DNA from: Lotus japonicus
Lineage: Eukaryota; Streptophyta; Magnoliopsida; Fabales; Fabaceae
Direction: 5' to 3'
DNA: 64,000 bases
Assembly: GCF_012489685.1 (NCBI RefSeq)
Contig: NC_080045.1
Location: 63,705,557-63,769,556 of the forward strand
The translations under genes were made by a program, and so were the position numbers. The stretch's first letter is position 1. Each line of letters opens with the position of its first letter. This document shows, piece by piece, positions 1 through 13,750 of this stretch. The notes beneath the pieces were generated by a model that was not told the origin of the DNA, searched no databases, and was given only the letters and a program-made list of their open reading frames with translations.

Positions 1-1045
1 TTTTTGCTCGCAACCGAACACATATCTAGAACTCTTTCATTTTTTCACATCATTTAAAATAAAATGTTTAATTATAATTTTGGTCCCCCTAATATAATGA
101 TTTGGTATTTTGGTCCCCTTAAAACTTTACTCTCAATTTTTAGTCCTCCAATTATTTTAATTAATCAATTTTATTTTGGTTAGGCAGTTAACTTTTCATC
201 CAGTTAACCATGTATGCTAACTGGTGAATGACATGGATATTCAACCACCGAGCTCCAACACCTCCAGCTACCATATGCTCACAATGAATCCAAAATTTCC
301 TACTCTTGAATCCATTTTCACTACCAAACCATGCGGCAAAATTGATGCCAATGACGACATCTATACCTACCAAAGATGAAGGAGACGTGCACCACTTACA
401 AGACTGTAACTTGTGGTTGTAAGGGTAGGGCATGTTGTGCACAACCTTTGTTTTGCATTTATTTCCTTCCTCTCTCTTGTAATAGCTTTCTCTACCTTCA
501 TCAAAAAGTAGTTCAATTCCTTATGCTTTATTTTTCTCGCGGAAATTAATTTCAGAGGAAATGGAAATCCAAAACCCGTGAACTCATTTATCTATCAATG
601 CAACACATAACACTTACTATCGTTGTGAATGTGATATATTAAGTCAATAGTGAAAGTTTAGATTAGAGGAAGTTAAGAAAAGAATGAAATTTAAAAGATG
701 ACATATCACTTTAAGTATGACCTTCAACAATTTGATCTTATTTTGAGTTTGATCTTATTTTAAAGTAGACAACTGCTCTAAGTATGACCTTCAACAATTA
801 CCTGCTGGTGGGATTCACAAACGAGGAATCAAACACCCAATTGCCGGTTCAACAATAATATGAAAACAGCATATCACTTTGAATAATAGAGCTTTAGGTA
901 GTTAAACATACTGAAACACGTCACACTAATGTGTGTTTAGTTAAGAAACAACGAGACATAAACGATGCACAAAGGATCACAAAGGCAGAAGGCCCTGTGA
1001 ACCACGTCTACAAGCACACAGCGCCACAGGAATATGAAATAGATT
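1..1045. other. Non-coding flank downstream of the alpha-tubulin gene
   Basis: AT-rich spacer. Positions about 80-150 contain repeated 'ttggtcccc' phrases of the kind common in dispersed plant repeats. The part next to 1045 is the presumed 3' UTR of the minus-strand tubulin gene. No coding structure is seen on either strand. Confidence 0.5.
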
Positions 1046-4211
<3,166 letters not shown>

Positions 4212-4286
4212 CTAGAACGAAGACGTTTATGAAGACGTCTTCTTCTAAATTCGTTTGTGTGAGTTGGATTTGCAACTTCTGAGTTT

Positions 4287-4294
4287 TATTTATA
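4287..4294 (-). promoter_or_regulatory. Putative TATA box of the alpha-tubulin gene
   Basis: Read on the minus strand the site is TATAAATA, about 142 bp upstream of the tubulin ATG. This would give a 5' UTR of roughly 110 nt. It is an inference from position and consensus only. Confidence 0.6.
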
Positions 4295-5103
4295 GAGATG
4301 ATGCTTGATTGATGAGTTGGCTTTGTTTTTAACCATGGTTAGTTTATGGCGCGCGGTTTTGATTCTCTACGCCTACGGTTATCAACAACAACACACTGCA
4401 GGAAATTTGAACCATTATGAATATTTTATCAACTACAACAAAAACCCACCGTTGGATGAGAATTGACACATCATCATGCAGCTATTTAACAAGTGTAGAA
4501 TGTAGAGGTTACGATGAGTTGTATGAAACCCAATTTGGGAACCATGGTTACATTAATAGTATTTCCTATATTTTTCATATTTATATTTTACTTTTTAGCC
4601 GCCCAAGGCCTGGATGAATTGAAACGTGTCGTTCGCTAATTGTGAATGAATATATGAAAGGAAAAAAATTTAAAGTAACACACTTTAAAGTGTGAGAAAA
4701 ACAAATTTAATGGCGTTTTCATATTTTATATATGTAAGGGAGGTAGAACTAGATGAGAGAGGATGTTAATAACAATTATTAAATAATTATGAAGAGAGTT
4801 CAACGCGGTATCGTCATATAAATTTTTGACATGACATGGTTCTAATTTGTCGAGTAGGTGTAAAAGGATGAGTGGTTCGCCCTGCTTTCAACTTGCTAAA
4901 GAACTAGGGGGTGCGGGTCTAAAATATGAGCCCACTCTGATTATTGATAGATTAGTCGATTGATCGTACTGCAGCTTAAAGATGTGGAATAAAAGTTGAA
5001 AAAAAATATTATAGTGACATTGATGAATTTAGATATAAAAATAGTTTACCACTAATTAAGAAAGATGACTTCAAAGAGATGATGGTGGTGCGGATATTTA
5101 TGC
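4295..5103. other. Intergenic, no gene seen
   Basis: Tubulin upstream region followed by AT-rich spacer. Short ORFs here have no recognisable motif and no splice-supported continuation. Confidence 0.5.
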
Positions 5104-5985
5104 TTTGTTTGGTAGAGAAGATAGAGATATAGAAGAGAGTAGAGAAGATAGAATTTGAGTAGATAGAAATAGATGAGAAATAGAGTAGATTTATTAGATT
5201 GTTTGGTATGATAAAAAGAGAGAAGAGACAAAAGAGAGAGAATGATGTGTAAAGTTAAACTTATAGTAAGAAAAAAAAATTATTCCATCAGTGAGTTTTG
5301 TGGGGTGGGGTGGGGGGTTCACTTACTGGCGGTTTCTAGTAAAGCACAACAGTGGGAAAAAAATATAAAATCACATGCTAGCCAATCTCTTTACAAATTG
5401 GGGAGACTGCAACCACCTCTCCAGCTCCCCCTCCCTCTCGCGGGGGGGGGGTTCACTTACTGGCGATTTCTAGTAAAGCACAATAGTGGGGAAAAAAATA
5501 TAAAATCACATGCTAGTCAATCTTTTCACAAATTGGGGAGACTGCAAAAAGTGGTGAACCCCACCTCTCCAACTCCCCCTTCCTCTCGCGGGGGGGGGGG
5601 TCACTTACGGGCAGTTTCTAGTATATAGTGGGAAAAAAATATTAAATCACATGCTAGCCAATCTCTTCACAAATTGGGGAGACTGCAAAAAGTGGTGAAC
5701 CCCACCTCTCCAGCTCCCCCCTCCCCCCCCCCCTTCTCGGGAGGGGGGGTTCACTTACTGGCGGTTTCTAGTAAAGCACAACAGTGGGAAAAAAAAATAT
5801 AAAATCACATGCTAGCCAATCTCTTCACAAATCAGGGAGACTGCAAAAAGTGGTGAACCCCACCTCTCCAGCTCCCCCTCCCTCTCTCTCTCTCACCAAA
5901 CAAGGGTGACTCTCCCACCCTCCCTCTATCTCTCTCTCCCTCACCTCTCTCTACCCTAACTCACTCCTACCAAACACAATGTTAG
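5104..5985. mobile_element. Possible foldback or MITE-like element enclosing a tandem array
   Basis: The left edge reads tttgtttggtagagaag (about 5106). The right edge reads taccaaacacaa (about 5971-5982), its approximate reverse complement. Purine-rich (gaga) sequence on the left and pyrimidine-rich (ctct) sequence on the right extend the inverted symmetry inward for tens of bases. A four-copy tandem repeat sits between them. No clear target-site duplication was found, so the boundaries are approximate. Confidence 0.5.
5316..5890. repeat. Tandem array, four copies of about 134-150 bp
   Basis: Each unit starts with 'tcacttacNggc' (5319, 5453, 5601, 5751). It runs through 'aaatcacatgctagYcaat' and 'ggggagactgca', and ends in a C-rich then G-rich tract. 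Units 2-4 contain an added 'aaaaagtggtgaacc' segment that the first lacks. Homopolymer G/C runs between units vary in length. Confidence 0.9.
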
Positions 5986-6679
5986 GGAAAAATGAGTGAA
6001 GTGGCGGTGGGATTTGGTTTGAGAAGAGAGGGAGAGTATGGTTGGCGGCTAGGCTTAATGTTCAGTGAGAGAGAGATGAGATGGTGGTGATGCAGCTCAA
6101 GCCATGGAGGTGGCGGCGCTCGGGTTTTCAGATCGCGAACGAGACAAACTCTACTTTGCCACTCTTACTCTCGTGGTGTTGGTTACCACAAAATAATAAG
6201 AAAGTAAGGTAACGATAGTCACTTTTATAAATGATCAATTTGTCCTTAAATTACATTTAATTTACAAATACATAATTATCTTCATTTTCAGACATTAAAC
6301 AACGATCTTGGAGCTCTTAAGCTACTTGAGTTTTTTCTTGGATAAGAGAGTGTGACAATGAAAGTTCATCATTAATATCTCATCATGAACAATGTCAATA
6401 ACTCATTGGCTATTAAAAATTGTATTATGTTAATTCTCTCCCTTCCACCCTTGAACCTCATCCTTGTCGTGCCATCGAAGGAGTTCTCGCTTGCAACGCG
6501 AATCCAATATCTCCCTAATGCGAACGCAATGTCTTACTTATTACACCCTCTACCCCAAACCACAATTGGGGTGCTAACAGAAATCACATGAAGCGACTGT
6601 CACATAGCCGCAATTCAACCCCAACAGAACCGCAACACTATCGCATTGTATTGTTCCGACCGCAATATGGTTCCAACTC
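5986..6679. other. Intergenic, no gene seen
   Basis: No coding exon or RNA gene recognised. The ORF near 6385-6591 lacks motifs and is not supported by flanking structure. Confidence 0.45.
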
Positions 6680-6690
6680 AACCATTACAT

Positions 6691-6826
6691 GGGGTGGGAG
6701 GGGTAGCTCACTTGGTTGAGCTAAGGGTAGAAATAGGTGTTGGAGATGGAGGTCCAGGGTTCGAACCCTGAGGAGGAGAATTTATAATTACTAACTAACC
6801 ACTAACATTTGCCTATAAAAAAAAAA
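6691..6826 (+). mobile_element. tRNA-derived SINE with 11-bp target-site duplication
   Basis: Starts with a G-rich head and carries a pol III A box-like segment (tagctcacttggttgagc, about 6703-6720) and a perfect B box (ggttcgaaccc, about 6758-6768). It ends in a run of A (about 6817-6826). The 11-bp direct repeat aaccattacat flanks it exactly at 6680-6690 and 6827-6837. The body is 136 bp. The tRNA-like part lacks a full cloverleaf, so this is a retroposed SINE rather than a tRNA gene. Confidence 0.88.
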
Positions 6827-6837
6827 AACCATTACAT

Positions 6838-7671
6838 AAAATAGATATACGGAGCCAAAGTTAAGAAATTTAAAAATTAGATGAGAGTAGTAATGAGAAT
6901 TGAAATGGCAATCTCCTATCCTGAAACATAAGCAAGAAACAACTACTCTACCGCAATTAACGAACTACCCTACTCACAAGATGTTGAAAGAAATTCCAAC
7001 ATCCGTGGTTAGTTTGATTCACATAACATTTCTTCACCTGAGTCAATAATACAGGGAAAATTCGTACCCAGTGAACCTTCAAGCAAAGCCAAGCAGTAAC
7101 ACAACCAAAGTGAAATGCTAAGTACTCTATTTTGGTACCTTACTCCCATGACAGCAAGATGCAATGTAACAGTCTAGTCCATGCACTCAAACAACTTAGC
7201 GCATTTTAAGTAATCCGTCTACAATTTATTCTAGAGCCAAAAACAATTTTACGGAAAACTTATATGAATTAATTTGGAATGCCATAATTGATTCTAAGAA
7301 AATAGAAGTTGATCCAAACTACCTATCAAGTTAAGTTGTACACACATAACACATTTACCATGCCCAGTCCACCACAATGTTCTTCTACTCAATTTATATG
7401 AAGATACAATTGCACCATTATTGAGAACAACAATAATTTCCCAAACAAACTGAGACCGACCCTGATGCGTAAAAAACTTAGAGCCCACCATAATGACCAC
7501 ACCACTGGCAATCTGGCATGGCTATAAATGCTCTAAAGGTATGCAAGCTTCATATTAATAATGATGTATGCAAGTATATAGTACTATGTAGATAGCAAAC
7601 ATATGTGGCTCCATACTACTACCGTATAGTCGTATACATTCTCGGAGAATTAATCTGAAATAATTTCAGTT
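6838..7671. other. Intergenic, no gene seen
   Basis: AT-rich sequence downstream of the F-box gene. No convincing exon, RNA gene or repeat boundary was recognised. Confidence 0.45.
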
Positions 7672-7679
7672 GTGCTGAA

Positions 7680-7809
7680 CAGTGTTATCAAATAGCGGCG
7701 CGTAGCGGATTTTTTGGCTAATCGCGACGCCGCTATAGCGCGCTATTTCCGCTATTCCCCGCCAAATAGCGGATTTTTGGCTCTCCGCGATTGCGATTTG
7801 ATAACACTG
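7680..7809. mobile_element. hAT-like MITE, 130 bp
   Basis: Terminal inverted repeats start CAGTGTTATCAAAT and end with its reverse complement ATTTGATAACACTG. The inside is CG-rich with repeated 'tagcgg' phrases, unlike the AT-rich surroundings. The flanking 8-mers gtgctgaa (7672-7679) and gggctgga (7810-7817) match at 6 of 8 positions, fitting a decayed 8-bp hAT target duplication. It has no coding capacity. Confidence 0.82.
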
Positions 7810-8161
7810 GGGCTGGAACAGAATTTGGTTTTACCACAGCATGAACAGGGAGATGGGAACCAAACAAAGATTGAAAAACAACAATGTTCTCCTAATATCA
7901 TATTTGAGTTTGACATTATAGATCCCATCCAAAATGTATAATAAACTAGACGAATAAAACTGAGAGTTCTGAATACTAACCACAAAAAGAGCTATACAGA
8001 TGCTCACTACATTCTTCACAGCCACTCAGCCAGTATCAAATATTATTGTATTAACTCTATCAAGGTCTTTCTCAAAAAGAAGATGAAAATAGGAGACATA
8101 TTTACCAAGGATTTAGTCCCAGCACTACACATCCTTGATGAAGAGAGTTCAAATCAACAGA

Positions 8162-9559
8162 TTACGCATCAAATCCTCCCAGGTGACATGGGGGAAGGAA
8201 AGTCCCCCTTCGTGGGTTCGCACGAAGTTGTCCACCAATGTTTGGCTGCAGATCATATTCTCCACCCCAAATTGGAGGTACTCCAAAAGGATTGGGGTTT
8301 CTTCTCGGATAGAGGTTTCTTCTCATTGGGAAGAATCCTGTACCAGGCTGAAATGCTCGACGACGTGGTTGCTCTGAATTCTTCTTTGCTGTCCAGTACT
8401 GAGCAAACAAATGCTTAAAAAACTGTCCTCCACTCTCTCCTATACCAAACTCCTCCTTAAACTTCTTCTTCCATAGCTCATTGTTGGAGGCCAAATACCG
8501 CATTTCTGAATTCAAGCAAGCTACTTTAGCCAAATCAACACCAGGAAGATTTTCCATGATTATAAGCTTCAGATCAGTCGGTAGCCGCATAAAGCAAGGT
8601 GGCAGATCTAATCCAGACTTCTCACAAAGATCAATCAAGAGTGGCGATGCAAGTCCATCTTTCACCATCTTCCACAACTCAAAAACTTTTTCTCTATTTC
8701 CAGATTCATCATCTCCAACCTTAGACTCAGAATTTGCAAGCAAAAAGTCCAAAGGTGGGGCAAATTTATTTCTATCAAGATAAACCATATGCAACCTTGA
8801 ACCATTATCATTAGACAATGACCCACAAACATTCACTATGTGCCCTAGTGTCTGAATTTTCAAACTCACAGATTCAGAAGAACCCTTAGTCAAAATCTCA
8901 GGCAGAGTGTACCTTAAGGATTTCACCGGACTTGACCCTGAAGGAAAGTCATCAAGAAGATGAGAGCAATTAACCGCCATGCCAGAAACCTGATCCACAC
9001 GAATAAACCCAGATTCAAGAATAACAGCATGGACCGCAAGAATCAACAGCTTGAAATCGCTAGCGTCGTCGCCGATAGCCGCTTCTCTGAGCACACTTTT
9101 CACAAACAAAGGCTGGTAATTACCCCACCCATACCCCACCACCGCCTCATCAGACCCATCATCGATTTCCATGGTTTCCGGTTCTGTAACATCCAAAGAC
9201 GGAGACTTTGCATCCCTAGCGTTGATTTCCGATGAGCTTTGGATCATGGGTCGGTCCGGGGAATCTGATACTTCTGGTTGTGGGGTGGGCTTGTGAGGGA
9301 GGGTTTCGCGGGATAGGGAATTAGGGTGGAGAGTGTAGAAGACGAGGTCGCCGGCGGCGATGCCGATGGATTGGAGGGAGTCGTCCGGCGAGGAGGCGTG
9401 GATTTCGTCCTTCCGGTTGAGGGAGAGATGCAGAGAAGAATCGGAGGAACCAGAGATTGAAAGAGAAACGATGGTTTTGAGTAGGTGCAAGGAACAGGGA
9501 TCGGGAACTTCGATTTTGTGGGTTTCTTTGGATTCCAGAGATCTGAGTCTCAACTTCAT
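8162..9559 (-). CDS. SKIP22: F-box protein SKIP22-like (ubiquitin-like + PI31-like + F-box)
   Basis: Intronless 465-residue ORF with an ATG start and TAA stop. Residues 1-78 look like a ubiquitin-like fold. An acidic, proline-rich linker follows (80-140). Residues about 148-285 resemble the N-terminal FP/PI31 proteasome-regulator domain shared by FBXO7 and PI31. An F-box starts at Leu/Pro about residue 324 (MRLPTDLKLIIMENLP) and runs to about 372. The C-terminus is rich in Arg, Pro and Gly. This order matches plant SKIP22 / FBXO7-type proteins. The expected role is substrate receptor of an SCF (SKP1-CUL1) ubiquitin ligase with a possible proteasome link. No frame damage is seen. Assignment is from domain order; the substrate is unknown. 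Confidence 0.85.
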   Translation of the reverse strand: MKLRLRSLESKETHKIEVPDPCSLHLLKTIVSLSISGSSDSSLHLSLNRKDEIHASSPDDSLQSIGIAAGDLVFYTLHPNSLSRETLPHKPTPQPEVSDSPDRPMIQSSSEINARDAKSPSLDVTEPETMEIDDGSDEAVVGYGWGNYQPLFVKSVLREAAIGDDASDFKLLILAVHAVILESGFIRVDQVSGMAVNCSHLLDDFPSGSSPVKSLRYTLPEILTKGSSESVSLKIQTLGHIVNVCGSLSNDNGSRLHMVYLDRNKFAPPLDFLLANSESKVGDDESGNREKVFELWKMVKDGLASPLLIDLCEKSGLDLPPCFMRLPTDLKLIIMENLPGVDLAKVACLNSEMRYLASNNELWKKKFKEEFGIGESGGQFFKHLFAQYWTAKKNSEQPRRRAFQPGTGFFPMRRNLYPRRNPNPFGVPPIWGGEYDLQPNIGGQLRANPRRGTFLPPCHLGGFDA

Positions 9560-9750
9560 TGTGACGATTGCTTGTGAATGGATTTTGATTTTGATTCAGT
9601 GGAGTTGAATGGGAATTGGGAAAATGATAACCAACCAGCGAGTTGAGAATGTGCTTTAATAGGTTTTTTTTTTTAATAATGCGGAAAAAATAAAAAAATT
9701 ACCAAAAAGGGCAACAAAAAATTCATCAATTGGGTGATTTTTGACGGCAT

Positions 9751-10020
9751 GGAAGTGATGTGGCTGTGTAGAGGGAATTCACGTAACTTCACGCAAATTT
9801 GGACAAGTTGGATTCGCTTCATTTGACTTGAATTCGCTTCATTTAACTTGAATTATGGTAGATATGCTTCGGTCAACAGGAATTCAGTTTTTTGTCTCAT
9901 GTCCCCCATCAAGTCGGCAGCAGGTTTTGTCTTAATAGGTTTAAAGTCACATTGGGCAAATCCTTTCCTTAAATTCGCGTGAAGTGACGTGGAACACAAT
10001 TCACCTGCCACATCATTTGC
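9751..10020. mobile_element. MITE with about 50-bp imperfect terminal inverted repeats
   Basis: The left end (GGAAGTGATGTGGC...) and the reverse complement of the right end (GCAAATGATGTGGC...) align over about 50 bp, sharing the inner core ACTTCACGC.AATTT. The size is about 270 bp with no ORF. 'gcat' occurs at both outer edges, but the exact target duplication is unclear. It sits about 190 bp upstream of the F-box gene start, within its likely promoter. Confidence 0.75.
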
Positions 10021-10164
10021 ATGATGTAAAAAACAACCCTAGTGTGGTAAATAATTTTTTTCTCCCTTTTTTTCTCCCGCGTTATTGAAAAAAAAACTCT
10101 TTAATAACTGCAATTGAAAAGAAATATATCGTTAAAAGACTTGCACCCTGTTTGATTGTGGAAA

Positions 10165-10918
10165 TTTTGAGAGAAAGGAAGTTGGTAGAGGGTTAAATGA
10201 CTGGAAAAATGGATTTGGTGGGTGTTTGGGAGAGGGGTGAAAAGGGAGGATGAAGGAAAAAAGATGGTGAATATTGAATAATGTTGTTTTACTTTTGAGA
10301 GGAAGGAAGTTGGAGTTGGTAAAGGGTAAAATGACAGGAAAATAAGTTTGTTGGGTGTTTGGGAGAGGGTGGAAAAGGAGGGGAAGGAAAAATGATGGTG
10401 AATAGTGTGGTTTTACTTTTGAGAGAAAGGAAGTTGGAGTTGGTAAAAGGTAAAATGACAGGAAAGTAAGTTTGTTGGGTGTTTGGGAGAGGGTGGAAAG
10501 GGAGGGGAAGGATAAAGGATGGTGAATGGTGTTGTTTTACTTTTGAGAGAAAGGAAGTTGGAGTTGGTAAAAGGTAAAATGACAGGAAAGTAAGTTTGTC
10601 GGGTGTTTGGGAGAGGGTGGAAAGGGAGGGGAAGGAAAAAGGATGGTGAATAGTGCTGTTTTACTTTTGAGAGGAAGGAAGTTGGAGTTGGTAAAGGGTA
10701 AAATGACAGGAAAATAAGTATGTTAGGTGTTTGGGAGAGGGTGGAAAGGGAGGGGAAGGAAAAAGAATGGTGAATAATGTTGTTTTACTTTTGAGAGGAT
10801 GGAAGTTGGAGTTGGTAAAGGGTAAAATGATAGGAAAATAAGTTTGTTGGGTGTTTGGGAGAGGGTGGAAAGGGAGGGAAGGAAAAATAATGGTGAATAG
10901 TGTTGTTTTACTTTTCGG
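10165..10918. repeat. Minisatellite-like tandem array, about six copies of 124 bp
   Basis: The phrase 'gttggagttggtaaa' recurs at 10309, 10433, 10557, 10681 and 10805, a strict 124-bp period. A more diverged first unit begins near 10165. Units contain 'gtgtttgggagaggg' and end with 'gttttactttt'. ORFs in this stretch are by-products of the repeat. Confidence 0.92.
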
Positions 10919-10997
10919 TGCAACTCTGGACGAAAAATGGGACAACTGATTCTATTCTCACAAAATTCAAAAAATGCATCCTCGCTTATGTCCATAG

Positions 10998-11400
10998 TCA
11001 TACGGAAAGTATGAATAAAAGATATCAGTCATTTGTGAAGTCAAAATACTTGTCAACCATTACCTTAGGGGAATTAATAAATGCTCTACAAGCGCATGAG
11101 CAAAGAAGAACAATGATAGGAGGTGGTGGGACAAGATGTTTATGATACGAAAGCACATAATTTAAGAAGTAGAAAAAAACAACTTTTTTCTTTCTCGTTC
11201 TCATTCCAAAAAGACAAACCATCCTCATACAAAATGTTTTCAGAGATCATACATGCCCCCTCATGCTATATTCGTGAGAGATACCCCTCACACCATAACA
11301 ACCAATATCAAAGTCGATGGTTACAACCCTAATAGCCGACAACAATTTGTAGAGGGGAGAATTTTAATGTTGTAATAACTCACACTTGATGGGAGATTGT
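10998..11400 (+). pseudogene. Ty1/copia gag relic (UBN2-type) and possible 3' end
   Basis: The translation of about 11038-11118 contains SKYLSTITLGELINALQ followed by AHEQRR. This matches the helical motif characteristic of plant copia gag (UBN2) polypeptides. The frame ends at a stop near 11145 and no protease, integrase or RT follows. The phrase 'gttgtgaactcttcaagtg' at about 11399 resembles a copia LTR start. It is a short relic. Confidence 0.6.
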
Positions 11401-11909
11401 TGTGAACTCTTCAAGTGTAATTAAGAAATAAAAGTAAACAAAAAAATTACCACATTGGATGAAAATGAATGAGTTGAATAATATATGAGTGAAAATATCA
11501 ATTCACATATCGCCTTAATGTTTTGAGCGAAAAATATGGTGCTCTCACAGTCTCACTAATGTGGTTTACTTATCATCCAATGTGGTTATGAAAAGAGATA
11601 TATTCATGCTCGATTTCATGCCATAATCGAGGGGATACCCTTTACAACACAACAACATCCGGTACCCTCATTTTTTCAGATAACTATTAGACCCAAACAT
11701 CTTCAACCCTTCTTTTTGAACTTAGCTAAGCACTCCTTTATACTATTCATGACACTTTCTCTTTCTCTCTCTCTCTCCCTCTCCCCCTCTTATGGGCCTT
11801 ATTTGGCTCAACCGCTCAAGCTTTTGAGGACCCATTCATGTTACCTTCACTTACGTTTTGGATAGGTCTATCTTAGGGTTGCAGTGTGGTGGAACTGCGA
11901 TTTTTTTTG
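11401..11909. other. Intergenic, possible copia LTR remnant
   Basis: AT-rich sequence with a ct-microsatellite near 11757-11790. It may be the decayed LTR of the preceding copia relic. No gene seen. Confidence 0.35.
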
Positions 11910-13280
11910 CAAAATGTAACGCCCCGATTTCCAAGGGTTACTTAGTGATTCAAAAGTAAATTAATCATGCTAATGAACTTTCGAAATCATAATAATGCAG
12001 GTATATTTTTTTTTTCCTTCTGAAACGTAATACTTTCTAATACTTTCCAAAACATGCTCTACGATGAGTAATAAATACCCAATAATAAGTACCCTTACAT
12101 CAATGTATATAATTACAACATATACTCCAAAAGGAAAATAAACTAAAAGGCTCATATGCCCACCGAGCTCCCCGTAATCTCCACACGACTAATCTCTGAA
12201 TCGCTAGCTCGTGGTCACATCATTTCCTTGCGGCGTCTCCTCACATGCGTCCATCGGTCTCTTGCTCATCCTTTAGGGCGGCGTCGTCGAACATTTATAA
12301 CAGAGAAAAGGTGCAAGGGTCAACTTCTTATACCACAAGGCCATAATTAGGACGTGCACACATACGAGCAAGTAAGAGCATGCATATTCACATATATAAT
12401 CACCTATCAAGAATCTTACCAAACGGCACACTAATACATCCCTAAGGAATTCTAGATGTAGCATAAGATAAGGAAAACACTTCAACAAGCAAGGCACAAG
12501 GCCCACAACCACACGTTGCACCTTATAGGGAATTCAATCGTCTAACACAAGCCACAAGACAACAACCAATGTTCTTACGTCAACGACGTCCAAGGGAACC
12601 TATGTGTCTCTATATTGTTAGCGTATGCAATATGCTTGATGCTCAATGCACACCATGATCCGGATAAACGCCAACTCCATACCAGGCAGGCGGGACAAGG
12701 ACCCTTCCCATGCAGTCACTTGCCACTTATCTAATGACCCTTCCCATGCAGTCATTAGCCAACACCTCGGTGTACCCTATCCAAGCGGTACCCTCGGTCA
12801 ATGCAATGATATGCTCCATGAACTAGTCAAACAACGAAGTTATAATCTTCTGTCGATCGATGACGACTCCACCACACCTTAACATGAGTGATCGGGGTCA
12901 CCAACTCATAGGTGTCACCAGCTATCCGTCGCCACGGTAGCCCAACCATCGTAGGTTCCACATTCGATCTCATTCGATCAATATCGCCCATACAACGCTT
13001 ATCATTCGATAAATATAAGGGCATACTATATCATGCATCATAGGAACATAATTCAAGACTTACATTCATCATGAACATCCTAAGAGTTCATCATATCATA
13101 TTCAACAAGTAGTCATGTACTCAACAAGTAAGCATGTTCTCACAAGTAATCATGTTCTCAAACATCAAGGCACCTAAGCATGTTATCATTTATCATGTTC
13201 ATAAACAATTTCTCATGGTAATCAAGCATTCTTAACTCATAAACTTCATGTACATCATGCATATAATTCAGGCAACAAAA

Positions 13281-13614
13281 CCGCAGAAAATGGTAGAATT
13301 AAAATTGAAAACTGTATTAAAATAGAAACCTAAAAATTATGAAACTTTCACAGAGTTAAGAACTTTAAGTTAGCTTTCAAATAAAAGTGGTTTCACACAA
13401 TTTGGAGTCATATCCAAGGAGTTATGCCCAAAACAATACGAACTGTCCAGCTTACTCGGCAGCAGAAAAAGGGGTGGAATAAAATTGAGAACTGTATTGA
13501 AATAGCAATCCAAAAATTATGAAACTTTCACATACTTAAGAAATTTAAGTTAGCTTTCAAATAAAAGTGGTTTGACACAATTTGGACTCGTATCCAAGGA
13601 GTTATGCCCAAAAC
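13281..13614. repeat. 180-bp-period direct duplication inside the solo LTR
   Basis: Units 13281-13434 and 13461-13614 share 'attatgaaactttcaca', 'ttagctttcaaataaaagtgg' and 'atccaaggagttatgccca', with scattered substitutions. Confidence 0.85.
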
Positions 13615-13667
13615 AGTTCAAAGTAGCAAAAACAACGTCACTTGGCGCTGGAGGGACAGAAGTCCCA

Positions 13668-13750
13668 CGCATGTGCGTCGTCTATCCACGCACATGCGCC
13701 CATAGCTGCAGGTTCCCCACGCATGTGCGCCAGCTACCCACGCACATGCG
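13668..13750. other. Two CG-rich hairpins in the solo LTR
   Basis: CGCATGTGCG at 13668-13677 and 13720-13729 alternates with its exact reverse complement CGCACATGCG at 13689-13698 and 13741-13750. This makes two adjacent 10-bp-stem hairpins with loops of about 11 nt. Confidence 0.85.

Noticed and set aside
6691..6826. tRNA gene
   Set aside because: A and B boxes are present but there is no full cloverleaf. The A-tail and flanking 11-bp duplication mark it as a SINE.
10661..11001. Minus-strand ORFs rich in Pro/Phe/Ser
   Set aside because: They are the frames of the 124-bp tandem array.
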